Below, one piece after another: positions 45,135 to 53,650 of a DNA stretch of 64,000 nt (position 1 is the first letter of the stretch; each line of letters begins with the position of its first letter). Position numbers and translations under genes: made by a program. The DNA is taken from NCBI RefSeq assembly GCF_947497935.1, contig NZ_CANMIO010000011.1:62001-126000 (forward strand), read 5' to 3'. Under the pieces are notes generated by a model, which saw only the letters and a program-made list of their open reading frames with translations, was not told the DNA's origin and ran no database searches. Origin of the DNA: an uncultured Shewanella sp. (lineage in GTDB: Bacteria > Pseudomonadota > Gammaproteobacteria > Enterobacterales > Shewanellaceae).

Positions 45135-46028
45135 ATGCTTAATCCTATTTGGCTAAAGACCTTTACAACCCTTATCGAGACAGGCCACTTCACTCATACC
45201 GCAGAAAAGCTGTATATGACTCAACCGGGTGTCAGCCAACAAATCAAGAAGCTCGAACAGGCCTGTGGCTACTCTCTGATTAAAAGAGTGAAGAAACAAT
45301 TTGAAATTACCGAGCAAGGCAGGCAAGTCTACGAGTACGCTCAACAGATAGCGGCACAAGAAATTAAACTGATTGAGAACCTAGGCTTCGATGATCCAGA
45401 TTCAGGCCAATGCCGTTTATCTTGTTCAGGCACTTTAGCACTTTTGTATTATCCGAAACTGATCAAACTACAGCAGGAACATCCGGCACTGTCGATGCAT
45501 ATAGAGGCTGCACCAAACTATAAAATACTGAAAGATATTACTGAAGGAACGATCGACATAGGCGTTGTCACCCAGCGGCCAAGTCTAGGTGAGTTCAACA
45601 TTGAAGATATCGGCCTTGAAGCACTTTGCCTTATCATGCCAAAACGCTATCAAAATAGCGTCATTGATCCTCAATCTCTGAGGCAATGTGGTGTTATTAG
45701 TCACCCAGATGCTCCACACTACTTATCACGCTACTTTGACCTGTGCGCAACCCCTGAGTTTGCAGAAGTGAATATCAACCAAATCCCCATAACAAGTTAT
45801 GTTAATCAGCTCAGTCAGATCTTGTTGCCAATCTCCCAAGGGCTTGGGTTTACCGTACTGCCAAAGAGTGCATTAGACAGTTTTGTAAATAGAGATCAGC
45901 TTCATGTACATAGCCCACATAAAGCCGTTACAGAGTCACTCTATTTAGTTTCTAAACGAAATAGAGAGCTGCCTGCACGATATATTGCCGTGAAAAACAT
46001 CTTAAAAACGAGTCACAAAATATCATAA
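45135..46028 (+). CDS. LysR-family transcriptional regulator
   Basis: A 297-residue regulator with an N-terminal winged helix-turn-helix (WLKTFTTLIETGHFTHTAEKLYMTQPGVSQQIKKLE) and a C-terminal periplasmic-binding-like effector domain. GGAG lies 9 bases before the ATG at 45135; the open frame begins 12 codons earlier. It is divergent from galT-galK and upstream of a chemoreceptor gene. Control of the gal operon is possible but is only inferred from position, and the ligand is unknown. Confidence 0.9.
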   Translation: MLNPIWLKTFTTLIETGHFTHTAEKLYMTQPGVSQQIKKLEQACGYSLIKRVKKQFEITEQGRQVYEYAQQIAAQEIKLIENLGFDDPDSGQCRLSCSGTLALLYYPKLIKLQQEHPALSMHIEAAPNYKILKDITEGTIDIGVVTQRPSLGEFNIEDIGLEALCLIMPKRYQNSVIDPQSLRQCGVISHPDAPHYLSRYFDLCATPEFAEVNINQIPITSYVNQLSQILLPISQGLGFTVLPKSALDSFVNRDQLHVHSPHKAVTESLYLVSKRNRELPARYIAVKNILKTSHKIS

Positions 46029-46135
46029 CAACTCGGACCAATCTTGTACTCCTAGCGTAAATTTTATGTATTGATAACGATAGTAATTAGTTAACTTGCA
46101 TTTTCACTCGATTCAGTTCAAGAAGTGTTAAATAG

Positions 46136-46168
46136 GTCTAATTGTGTAATTTATTTACACAATTAGAC
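46136..46168. repeat. Perfect 14-bp inverted repeat downstream of the LysR-type gene
   Basis: GTCTAATTGTGTAA and its exact complement are separated by TTTAT. There is no T-tract. It could be a terminator-like hairpin for the regulator gene or an operator for the following chemoreceptor gene, whose start is about 140 bases downstream. Confidence 0.7.
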
Positions 46169-46304
46169 TTGAAACACTATTTATTCACGGCCTAAGTATG
46201 CGAAAATACCATTAATGAGTGGTTAACTTTCAGTTCGCCACTCCTTCAGTCGCCTTATAGCTTACAAGCCTACTTTTCACCTACAAGCCAAAATTAGACC
46301 TGAA

Positions 46305-48176
46305 ATGAACTCATATTCGCTCAAGAAAAAGATCCTTCTATCAGTTGTGCTAGCCTTTTCCGTCGTAATAGGACTGCTATCATGGCAAAGTTATTCCAGT
46401 CAAAAACAACTGTTAATGAAAAGCAGTACCGATCAAGTACGCCAACTTGGCGAGCAACAAGCAAAACAGATCGAGGAATGGCTAGCCGATCGTAAAAGAA
46501 TCGTAGCCGCAATGGCTGAAAAAGTTAATGGTGATAGCCTAAGTGTTCTGCAGCAGGCTCAACTATCTGGTCCTTTTGAATTGTCCTATTTCGGCTCTCA
46601 ATCTGGCCAAATGTTAGACTCTGATCCTAGTATCGACCGTACTGGCTACGATCCTCGCAGTCGCGGATGGTATCAGCAGGCCATCACTAAGCAAGGAGCC
46701 ATTCTAACCAAGCCTTATATCGATGTTGCCTACAACATTCTTGTCGTTTCCATGGCACAACCCGCTAAAGGCGGCGTTGTGGGCAGTGACCTCTCCATTG
46801 CGAGCCTGGTAGATAATGTTAACAACATGAACTTACCAGCCAAGGGTTACGCCATCATGATGCATAAAGATGGCACAGTTATCGCCTATAAAGACCATGC
46901 TAAATCCATGGGACCAATACAAAATATTGATCGTCAGCTTAACGCTCAAATTGCTTCTAAAAGCCGTCAGGCAGGTAGCTTATTGCCGCTGTACTTTGAA
47001 AGTGAGGGGCGAGATAAATTACTTTGGGGTGCAGAGATCCCCAATACCGACTGGGAACTGATCTTTGTTCTTGATAAAGAAACCTTAGAAGCGCCGTTAA
47101 GTAAGCTGCTGATGACGCAACTAGGTTTGTCTGCGCTCGCTTTGTTATTTAGCGTCTTAGCTATCTCTTGGTTCTTAAGCATTCTACTCGCCCCTTTGAG
47201 CCGTGTATCACAAGCTTTAGCCCACATAGCAGACGGTAATGGTGACTTAACCCAGCGTATTGAAGTCGACACTCAAGATGAAGTAGGTGTATTAGCCACA
47301 AGCTTTAACCGTTTTGTAGGTAGCCAACATCAACTCATCAGCCATATTCGTCAACTAGCCAGCGAGCTAGATAGCGATGCTCAGCACAGCTTAGTGACCA
47401 ACCAGACGACGGTTGATGAACTACAGCGTCAACAGCAAGAAGTCGCCATGGTTGCAACGGCGGTAACCGAAATGGCCAGTGCGACTCACGAGATCGCAGC
47501 CAACGCAGAAAACACTGCTACTGCGGCACAGCAATCTGCCACCAGTAGTGAGGAAGGTAAAGGCTTAGTCGACAAAACACGCGGTACGATTAACTCGTTA
47601 GCCAACGAAGTCGGTGAAGCGACTAATGTGATTGGCGAATTAAATCTTCATGCACAAGCTATCTCTGGCATTTTAACGACCATTCAAGGCATTGCGGAGC
47701 AAACAAACTTACTGGCATTAAACGCAGCTATAGAAGCGGCTCGCGCGGGTGAGCAAGGCCGTGGCTTTGCAGTGGTTGCTGATGAAGTCAGAGTGTTATC
47801 ACGTCGAACTCAAGATTCGACGCAAGAGATCTACACCACTATTGAAACCTTGCAAAACACCACCAAAAAAGCGGTGTTATTAATGGAAAGTAGCCAAGGA
47901 CTTGCCACTGACAGTGTTACTGACGTTAATGCAGCGGCCCATGCACTTGAAGAGATCACTCAAGCTGTTAATGTCATTTCAGATATGGCAGGCCAAATCG
48001 CAACCGCGGCAGAGGAACAAACTCAAGTGACCAATGAGATCACACAAAACACGGTAGCGATTAAAGATGTGACTGATGACATTACTGAATCAGCATTAGC
48101 GCATCTCGATCAAGCGCAAGCACTCAAAGATAGAGCCGATAATCTTAACTCGAAGGTAGCAACCTTTATCTTATAA
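46305..48176 (+). CDS. Methyl-accepting chemotaxis protein with dCache domain
   Basis: A 623-residue inner-membrane chemoreceptor. TM1 lies near residues 10-26. The periplasmic dCache_1 domain (about residues 35-265) shows the typical [40 protein letters not shown] and [11 protein letters not shown]2 ([28 protein letters not shown]), a HAMP domain (GNGDLTQRI), and a signalling domain with [34 protein letters not shown] follow. dCache receptors often bind amino acids or other small metabolites; the ligand cannot be deduced. It lies between galactose genes, so a sugar-related stimulus is conceivable. Confidence 0.93.
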   Translation: MNSYSLKKKILLSVVLAFSVVIGLLSWQSYSSQKQLLMKSSTDQVRQLGEQQAKQIEEWLADRKRIVAAMAEKVNGDSLSVLQQAQLSGPFELSYFGSQSGQMLDSDPSIDRTGYDPRSRGWYQQAITKQGAILTKPYIDVAYNILVVSMAQPAKGGVVGSDLSIASLVDNVNNMNLPAKGYAIMMHKDGTVIAYKDHAKSMGPIQNIDRQLNAQIASKSRQAGSLLPLYFESEGRDKLLWGAEIPNTDWELIFVLDKETLEAPLSKLLMTQLGLSALALLFSVLAISWFLSILLAPLSRVSQALAHIADGNGDLTQRIEVDTQDEVGVLATSFNRFVGSQHQLISHIRQLASELDSDAQHSLVTNQTTVDELQRQQQEVAMVATAVTEMASATHEIAANAENTATAAQQSATSSEEGKGLVDKTRGTINSLANEVGEATNVIGELNLHAQAISGILTTIQGIAEQTNLLALNAAIEAARAGEQGRGFAVVADEVRVLSRRTQDSTQEIYTTIETLQNTTKKAVLLMESSQGLATDSVTDVNAAAHALEEITQAVNVISDMAGQIATAAEEQTQVTNEITQNTVAIKDVTDDITESALAHLDQAQALKDRADNLNSKVATFIL

Positions 48177-48203
48177 TCGCTAAGTTACGATAAATAGAGT
48201 AAT

Positions 48204-48253
48204 AAAAAGGGAAGCCTAAACTGTGGATGACACAGCTAGCACTTCCCTTTTTT
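48204..48253. terminator. Bidirectional terminator between the chemoreceptor and GH97 genes
   Basis: AAAAAGGGAAG pairs with CTTCCCTTTTTT across a region that contains an inner CTGTG/CACAG stem. A- and T-runs are present on both sides. Confidence 0.8.
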
Positions 48254-48266
48254 ATTTCTAAACCGA

Positions 48267-50303
48267 TTAACGCGGCGTTAAGTTCGCCACCCATCCGCCA
48301 CTTGGTGCAAGAGTGATGCTTACTTTACTCTTTGATGTCACCGTTTCAGTTCTAGTTTGATAATCACTGGCATATTTATCGGCATTAATACCATCGGCGA
48401 AACTGCTCATCTGATATTTCTGTGTCTCATTCAATCCGAGCAAACTCAAGTCCAAGGTAAATTCACGCGCCATTGAGTTGCCCATGACACCGATAAACCA
48501 CTGCTCACCTGAGCGCCTCGCGATAATAATGTGATCACTTATTTTGGCAGACAATACCTTAGTTTCATCCCATACCGTTGGTACTCGGCTGATAAACTCA
48601 GTGCTCTCATGCTCACGAAGATAGTGCGATGGTGTATCGGCTAGCATCTGCAGCGGGCTTTCAAACACCACATACATCGCCATCTGGTGCACTCTTGTGG
48701 TTTTACTCATTGGACGATTAAAATTAATCCTGAAATTATTAGGCTGAGCATTCACCATCGCGCCAGGAGTGTAATCCATAGGGCCTGCAAGCTGGCGGAT
48801 AAAAGGCAGAGTTAAGTTGTGCTCAGCGGTGATGTAATCGCCCCATTTGTTGTGCTCAAGACCACGTACGCCTTCTCGAGTGATCACATTTGGATAAGCA
48901 CGGCGTAGACCCGCTGGCTTATATGAACCATGAAAATCGACCAAGAGTTTGCGCTTAGCAGCTTGCTCAGCAATCTTCCAGTAATAGTTGACCATGGCTT
49001 GATCATCTCGCTGCATAAAGTCGACCTTTATGCCCGCTGCGCCCCACCGCTCGAATTGTGTTAATGCCTGCTCAAGTTCATTGTCTAACGTCTTCCAGAT
49101 CACCCAGAGGATCACATCGACATTTTTACTCTTGCCATAGGTTATAATCTCCTTAATATCAATATCATCGACAACATTTAATACGCTATCTAAATGGTGC
49201 CACCCCTCATCTAACACTATATATTCGATACCATACTTGGCTGCAAAATCGATATAGTACTTATAGGTCTGGGTATTAATACCCGCTTGAAAATCGACAC
49301 CAAACACATTATTAGCATTCCACCAATCCCACGCCACTTGCCCAGGTTTCACCCATGAGGCATCGATTGCTAACTCGTCTGCTAATAAATACGACAACTC
49401 GTTGGTGAGCAAGTCTGCATCAGCTTGGCCAATGGCAAAAATTCGCCAAGGAAATACGCCCGCTTTAGGTGCATGATCTATCACCAGCCTCTTAGCAATA
49501 TAGTCTGCGCGCTTGAGGATATTCTCGTTTCTATCAGAGTCTTGTTTAAGCTCACTGTCGAGTACGACAGCAGGGAAGCGTGCATTAAAGCCCTGCTTAT
49601 CACTGCCCTCTAGCCACAATCCAGGGTAATCCCTCAACCCTGTTTCGGTAATGACCAGCTTAATGCCATCAGCATCGACTAACAGCGGCAAGCTAGCAAA
49701 CTGCTTAGGCGTAATTTCAGATAACTTTTTAGGTAAGTACAATCGCTCATTATGGCTAATAAAGCTGGTTTCTTCAGGAAACATTACCGAATGATCAGCA
49801 GCAAAATTAACCCCTACCGTTTCAGCCATCACCACTAATTCTCCGTGCTGTTCAGTGCTAAAGCGGTAGGCTAAACCTTGATCAAAGAGTCTAAAAGTAA
49901 GTGTTAGCTGGTTATCAAAAGTCAGTGCTAATTGGTTGTATTGCTCATCTATCCATTTAGATTTTTGCTGTACATGGGGCTGCAACTGACGCTCGACACT
50001 CGTACGCGCCAGATCAACAAGTTTCGCCTTAGATAAATTAGCCTGCATATCTTGAATCATTATGTCGGCAACGGCATTTTGCAAAACGAGCTTATCCGAT
50101 ACGATTAATGAGTAATGAACCCCTTGTTCGACATCTTGAGCAACACGCAATTGCAGTTGTCCATTGGGAGAGGCTAAGGTGTATGGGTCCGTGTTTTGAC
50201 CGGCGTTAGCTAGATTAGCGGCATTAACCAGAACACATAGCGAAAGGGCCAAATTGATAACAAACAAAAACAGTGCTGGAAATTGAAAGCGTTGGGTAAT
50301 CAT
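48267..50303 (-). CDS. Glycoside hydrolase family 97, probable alpha-galactosidase
   Basis: A 678-residue exported enzyme with a signal peptide (FLFVINLALSLCVLVNA). The N-terminal beta-sandwich (to about 300) is followed by a TIM barrel with WDWWNANNVFGVDFQAGI, YIVLDEGWHHLDSV and GAAGIKVDFMQRDDQAMVNYY, then DFHGSYKPAGLRRAYPNVITREGVRG and a C-terminal beta domain. GH97 includes inverting alpha-glucosidases (SusB) and retaining alpha-galactosidases that use an Asp nucleophile. The Asp of IKVDF (about residue 426) is in the expected place for a retaining member. Proximity of galK, galT and a MelR-like regulator also favours alpha-galactosidase; this is inference. Confidence 0.85.
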   Translation of the reverse strand: MITQRFQFPALFLFVINLALSLCVLVNAANLANAGQNTDPYTLASPNGQLQLRVAQDVEQGVHYSLIVSDKLVLQNAVADIMIQDMQANLSKAKLVDLARTSVERQLQPHVQQKSKWIDEQYNQLALTFDNQLTLTFRLFDQGLAYRFSTEQHGELVVMAETVGVNFAADHSVMFPEETSFISHNERLYLPKKLSEITPKQFASLPLLVDADGIKLVITETGLRDYPGLWLEGSDKQGFNARFPAVVLDSELKQDSDRNENILKRADYIAKRLVIDHAPKAGVFPWRIFAIGQADADLLTNELSYLLADELAIDASWVKPGQVAWDWWNANNVFGVDFQAGINTQTYKYYIDFAAKYGIEYIVLDEGWHHLDSVLNVVDDIDIKEIITYGKSKNVDVILWVIWKTLDNELEQALTQFERWGAAGIKVDFMQRDDQAMVNYYWKIAEQAAKRKLLVDFHGSYKPAGLRRAYPNVITREGVRGLEHNKWGDYITAEHNLTLPFIRQLAGPMDYTPGAMVNAQPNNFRINFNRPMSKTTRVHQMAMYVVFESPLQMLADTPSHYLREHESTEFISRVPTVWDETKVLSAKISDHIIIARRSGEQWFIGVMGNSMAREFTLDLSLLGLNETQKYQMSSFADGINADKYASDYQTRTETVTSKSKVSITLAPSGGWVANLTPR

Positions 50304-50363
50304 AGCGATCTCGTAGGCAAGTTTGAGTCAATAACGTCGAAGGTAGTGTCAAAGCCAAATGAT

Positions 50364-50396
50364 GATTAGGTTAAGTCGTTGCGACTTAACCTAATC
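50364..50396. repeat. Perfect 15-bp stem hairpin between two glycosidase genes
   Basis: GATTAGGTTAAGTCG and its exact complement flank a TTG loop. It lies 13 bases beyond the 50409 gene stop in the minus-strand transcription direction and 60 bases upstream of the GH97 start. No T-tract follows, so partial termination, mRNA processing or segmental stability control is possible. Confidence 0.8.
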
Positions 50397-50408
50397 TGTT
50401 TAACCTTT

Positions 50409-52487
50409 TTATAGGCTAACGCTGATAGGTGATTGTCCGTCCCAGTTGATCTGCTGCAATTGACCTTGCTCCTGCTCAATGGTGACGCTAAACCCTTTAT
50501 CGGCGCCTTGTACGCGGCTCACACAGACATCGAAATTACTCTCAAACGCGCGAATATGCTTCAGGCACATATTGTTCCAACCAGTAGGTAAATACGGCGC
50601 GACATCGAAACGTTTGAAGCCTGTCGGCTCTATACCAAAAATGCCTTCTGTAACGACTCGAGCATAAAGGGCACTCTCAGCTGATAGATGGCGCTGATCG
50701 CCTTCAGGCCAAGCTTCTACTGCGTAAGGTACATGCTCGCCGAGTAAACGTTTGCGCGAGTAATACTTAAAGTAACGCATTGCCGTATCAGTCTCTTGAG
50801 CCGCAAAAATGCCTCTAAACGCATAGAGTGTTGCCCTATCCCAGAAAGTCTTATTGCCCGCCTCACTGTAGATCCCCTCAGGACTCCACAATTGTTCCGA
50901 CAGTACAGCGGCAAGAGTTTGATCTTTGCGGTCAAAAATGCCAAATGAAAACGGTAGTGCAATCCAAGCTCTTAACTTATCGTTACCCTGATAGTATTGA
51001 TAAGTATCGAAGCCTTGAACACTTGCACCGAAGTAACTCTCAATGTCTTTGGCAAGTTTAGTCGCACGCTGCTGATATTCAGCAGCGATACCTGTTCGCC
51101 CAAGCTCATTATTCAAGTGGCTGGCAGAAACCAGAGCGCCGTAGGTCAGCATATTGGTACTTAAATTAACATCACCTGCCGGGAATCGTCCTTCTAGCTC
51201 GTCGCTATCCGATGCAATCACTCCCTCGCTTGTTTGCTTGCCGTAACTAAAGTCGATACACCAATCAATCAAAGGCAGTAGCGCCTTAGCTTGCTCTTCA
51301 TCGCCATAAGCCAGAGCAAATCGACTAGCGCCATAAGCGATCATGGCACAGTCGCCTCTGTCGCCTGCGCCGTTCCAGATATCATCCCCCTCGGCAATAA
51401 TTGAGGATGGAATAGCCTTGCCTTCATCATTCATAAAGCGAGCAAAGTGCTCGAAACTATTAATCGCCGATTCATTACCGACTGCATTGCCTAAAAATGG
51501 GAAGAAAGGGTTGATATATTCAGCCTGATCATTAGCCCAAATAGCGGCGTAATAACGTCCGCCACCGGGAGCATGCATCAAACCTCCCTTAGTTCTAAAA
51601 ATTGATTCAGCGCTACGAATTTTGGCGAACTCAAACATCTTGTTGATGTTTTCATCCGGGGTGACTAATTGAAGATTGTTATTCAAGCTAGCCACATAGG
51701 CTTGACGCAGTTCAAGTTCTTTTGCGGCATCAAACTCGCGCTTTTGACCAGCTTTAGTGGCTTTGAATTCTAGGTAAACCGTTAATGTATCACTCGGTGT
51801 TAATTCAAATACCCCGGATTTATCGCTAGCCCCTTCTATGCGATAGCTACCATATACCCCATCTTTAGCTGGAGTATCAACGCGATAATTGAGCTCGCCG
51901 ATGCTCAGTTTTACGCTTTCATTACTCCTATTACTAAAGGTCAAAGCTTCAACCATTACTGGCTGAGCCGTACTTGGTGATAACAGACGCGTTATTTCGA
52001 TTCCTTCGGCAATTTGACTCGTCAATGACAGTCGGCCATCGATACGAGCCTGCTTCAGCTTCTCTTGCGTAATAATCTGTTCATTGACGGTAATAGACGG
52101 CGAAACTGATAACGGGAAATCATGAATAAGACTGGCATGGGTATCATTTGGAATAGTGCGCAGCATAGGCCACACCAGCTTTCGCGTTAAGCTCAAATTT
52201 CCGTTAGCGTCGCTGCCATAGTAGATAATAGCTGAGGTTTGTTCGCCACTCATTTCAATATGATCTTCATGGCTATCTTTCACATTCCACACTAGACCAT
52301 CGCCAGTTTGCTGCCAGCGATCGGTCAAGGTATCCGCTAAACCATTTAGATACTGCTTAGCTTGCTCTGCTTTGAGCTGTTCAGCTTTAATTTGTTCTTG
52401 CTCGGCTTGAGCAACTGATTGAGAGTCATTTGAACAAGCAGATAAAATAGCGATGGCACAGGCTGAGGTGGCAAATAGTTTTCTCAT
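50409..52487 (-). CDS. Lipoprotein six-hairpin ((alpha/alpha)6) glycosidase-like protein
   Basis: A lipoprotein of 692 residues (lipobox AILSACS). A Gln/Glu/Ala-rich helical stretch follows the Cys. Residues to about 290 are a beta-sandwich, and the remainder has the (alpha/alpha)6 barrel character: FEFAKIRSAESIFRTKGG, GGRYYAAIWANDQAEYINPFFP, GDRGDCAMIAYGASRF and EAWPEGDQRHLSAESALYARVVTEGIFGI near the end. It resembles six-hairpin glycosidases but no numbered family can be stated with confidence. The start at 52487 gives a proper signal peptide; the open frame is ten codons longer. It likely acts with the GH97 enzyme on an alpha-galactoside or related glycan. Confidence 0.78.
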   Translation of the reverse strand: MRKLFATSACAIAILSACSNDSQSVAQAEQEQIKAEQLKAEQAKQYLNGLADTLTDRWQQTGDGLVWNVKDSHEDHIEMSGEQTSAIIYYGSDANGNLSLTRKLVWPMLRTIPNDTHASLIHDFPLSVSPSITVNEQIITQEKLKQARIDGRLSLTSQIAEGIEITRLLSPSTAQPVMVEALTFSNRSNESVKLSIGELNYRVDTPAKDGVYGSYRIEGASDKSGVFELTPSDTLTVYLEFKATKAGQKREFDAAKELELRQAYVASLNNNLQLVTPDENINKMFEFAKIRSAESIFRTKGGLMHAPGGGRYYAAIWANDQAEYINPFFPFLGNAVGNESAINSFEHFARFMNDEGKAIPSSIIAEGDDIWNGAGDRGDCAMIAYGASRFALAYGDEEQAKALLPLIDWCIDFSYGKQTSEGVIASDSDELEGRFPAGDVNLSTNMLTYGALVSASHLNNELGRTGIAAEYQQRATKLAKDIESYFGASVQGFDTYQYYQGNDKLRAWIALPFSFGIFDRKDQTLAAVLSEQLWSPEGIYSEAGNKTFWDRATLYAFRGIFAAQETDTAMRYFKYYSRKRLLGEHVPYAVEAWPEGDQRHLSAESALYARVVTEGIFGIEPTGFKRFDVAPYLPTGWNNMCLKHIRAFESNFDVCVSRVQGADKGFSVTIEQEQGQLQQINWDGQSPISVSL

Positions 52488-52654
52488 AGTTATCTCGTGA
52501 TATAGGGCAATATTCAAGTCAGCTACTTAGCTAATAATCCAGCAATGTCATCGCAGGTTATTAAAACTAATCAAAATTAATTAAAACTGATTGAAGCACG
52601 AACCGTCACAAGCACTCTTACTATAAAGCCGTTATGCCTTCCTAGAAAATCACC

Positions 52655-53545
52655 TTACCCAATCACTTTTCGTCTGAACTCCAGAGGTGACATGGAAAAT
52701 TCACGCTGAAAAATATCATAAAAGCGACTCACAGAGCCAAAGCCTGCTTCCAGCGCGATATTAAGCACAGGGCTTTGAGTATCTATGAGTAGCGCCTGAG
52801 CATGTTGTAGCCTCAGCTGATTAATGTACTGCTTAATCGACACCTTCATCACGCGGTTAAACAACTTCATGGCGTAATTTTTATGTAGCCCTGTTGAGCT
52901 TGAAACATTTTCAATTGTGATTTTTTGATCGTAATTATCGGCAATATAACGCAGCATAGTTTGAATATGGTTTAAGCCACCAAAGACCTGCTTATCTTCC
53001 TGCAGTTCTCCCTGCTTAGTCACTCGATTCGCTAGTTCGAAGGTACTGTAATCCTCTATAGACATGCGTCGAATACGACCGCGGATCTCATTAATTACCT
53101 GGCTAGTTAACAGGGGGGCATTTCGCTTAACATCAGCTTCCCAGATCTGCGTCAGCTGCTTGTCACAAGCATATAAGCTGTCAGACACAATGACCTCGCC
53201 ATGTAACAACTGGCTCACAAAGCTACTTGGTAGCATCCAGGTTAGAAAGGATTGCAGAGGGATATAGATGTTGACCAACTCGCCATCTCCGCGAGAGGCG
53301 GTCATTTGGTGGGGAAATGATGCCCAAAAGATGATCATGCGTCCCTCTGGGACAGTGATCTCTTGGCCGTTAATCAAATAGTCTGCAGAACAATCAAACA
53401 GATAATTAATTTCGATATGACCATGCCAATGACTGTGTTCCATCACAGTAGGCTGCTTACGGTGAAAGCCAAACTGCGTATCTTGCGCCTGTACCGTTAA
53501 GGGACTAGCCTCATTAAAAGCAATTTTTTCAACCCATTCAAACAT
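52655..53545 (-). CDS. AraC-family regulator, MelR-like
   Basis: A 296-residue regulator. Its N-terminal cupin-like part has the MelR features SHWHGHIEINYLF, YLINGQEI and IFWASFPHQ. The C-terminal AraC domain has IADNYDQKITIENVSSSTGLHKNYAMKLFNRVMKVSIKQYINQLR and LNIALEAGFGSVSRFYDIFQREFSMSPLEFRR. MelR activates melibiose (alpha-galactoside) genes in E. coli. The ATG at 53545 is preferred because GGGG lies upstream; a TTG eleven codons earlier would extend it. It probably controls the adjoining glycosidase genes; inferred from similarity and position. Confidence 0.87.
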   Translation of the reverse strand: MFEWVEKIAFNEASPLTVQAQDTQFGFHRKQPTVMEHSHWHGHIEINYLFDCSADYLINGQEITVPEGRMIIFWASFPHQMTASRGDGELVNIYIPLQSFLTWMLPSSFVSQLLHGEVIVSDSLYACDKQLTQIWEADVKRNAPLLTSQVINEIRGRIRRMSIEDYSTFELANRVTKQGELQEDKQVFGGLNHIQTMLRYIADNYDQKITIENVSSSTGLHKNYAMKLFNRVMKVSIKQYINQLRLQHAQALLIDTQSPVLNIALEAGFGSVSRFYDIFQREFSMSPLEFRRKVIG

Positions 53546-53650
53546 CTGTCTAACCCCATGGCTGCTGTCAGCTGTCAAGCTAACCCATAGGTCTTAGTTA
53601 AACAATTGAAAGTTACTAAACAAGAAATAGGGATGAGTTTTTAGGAGTCT

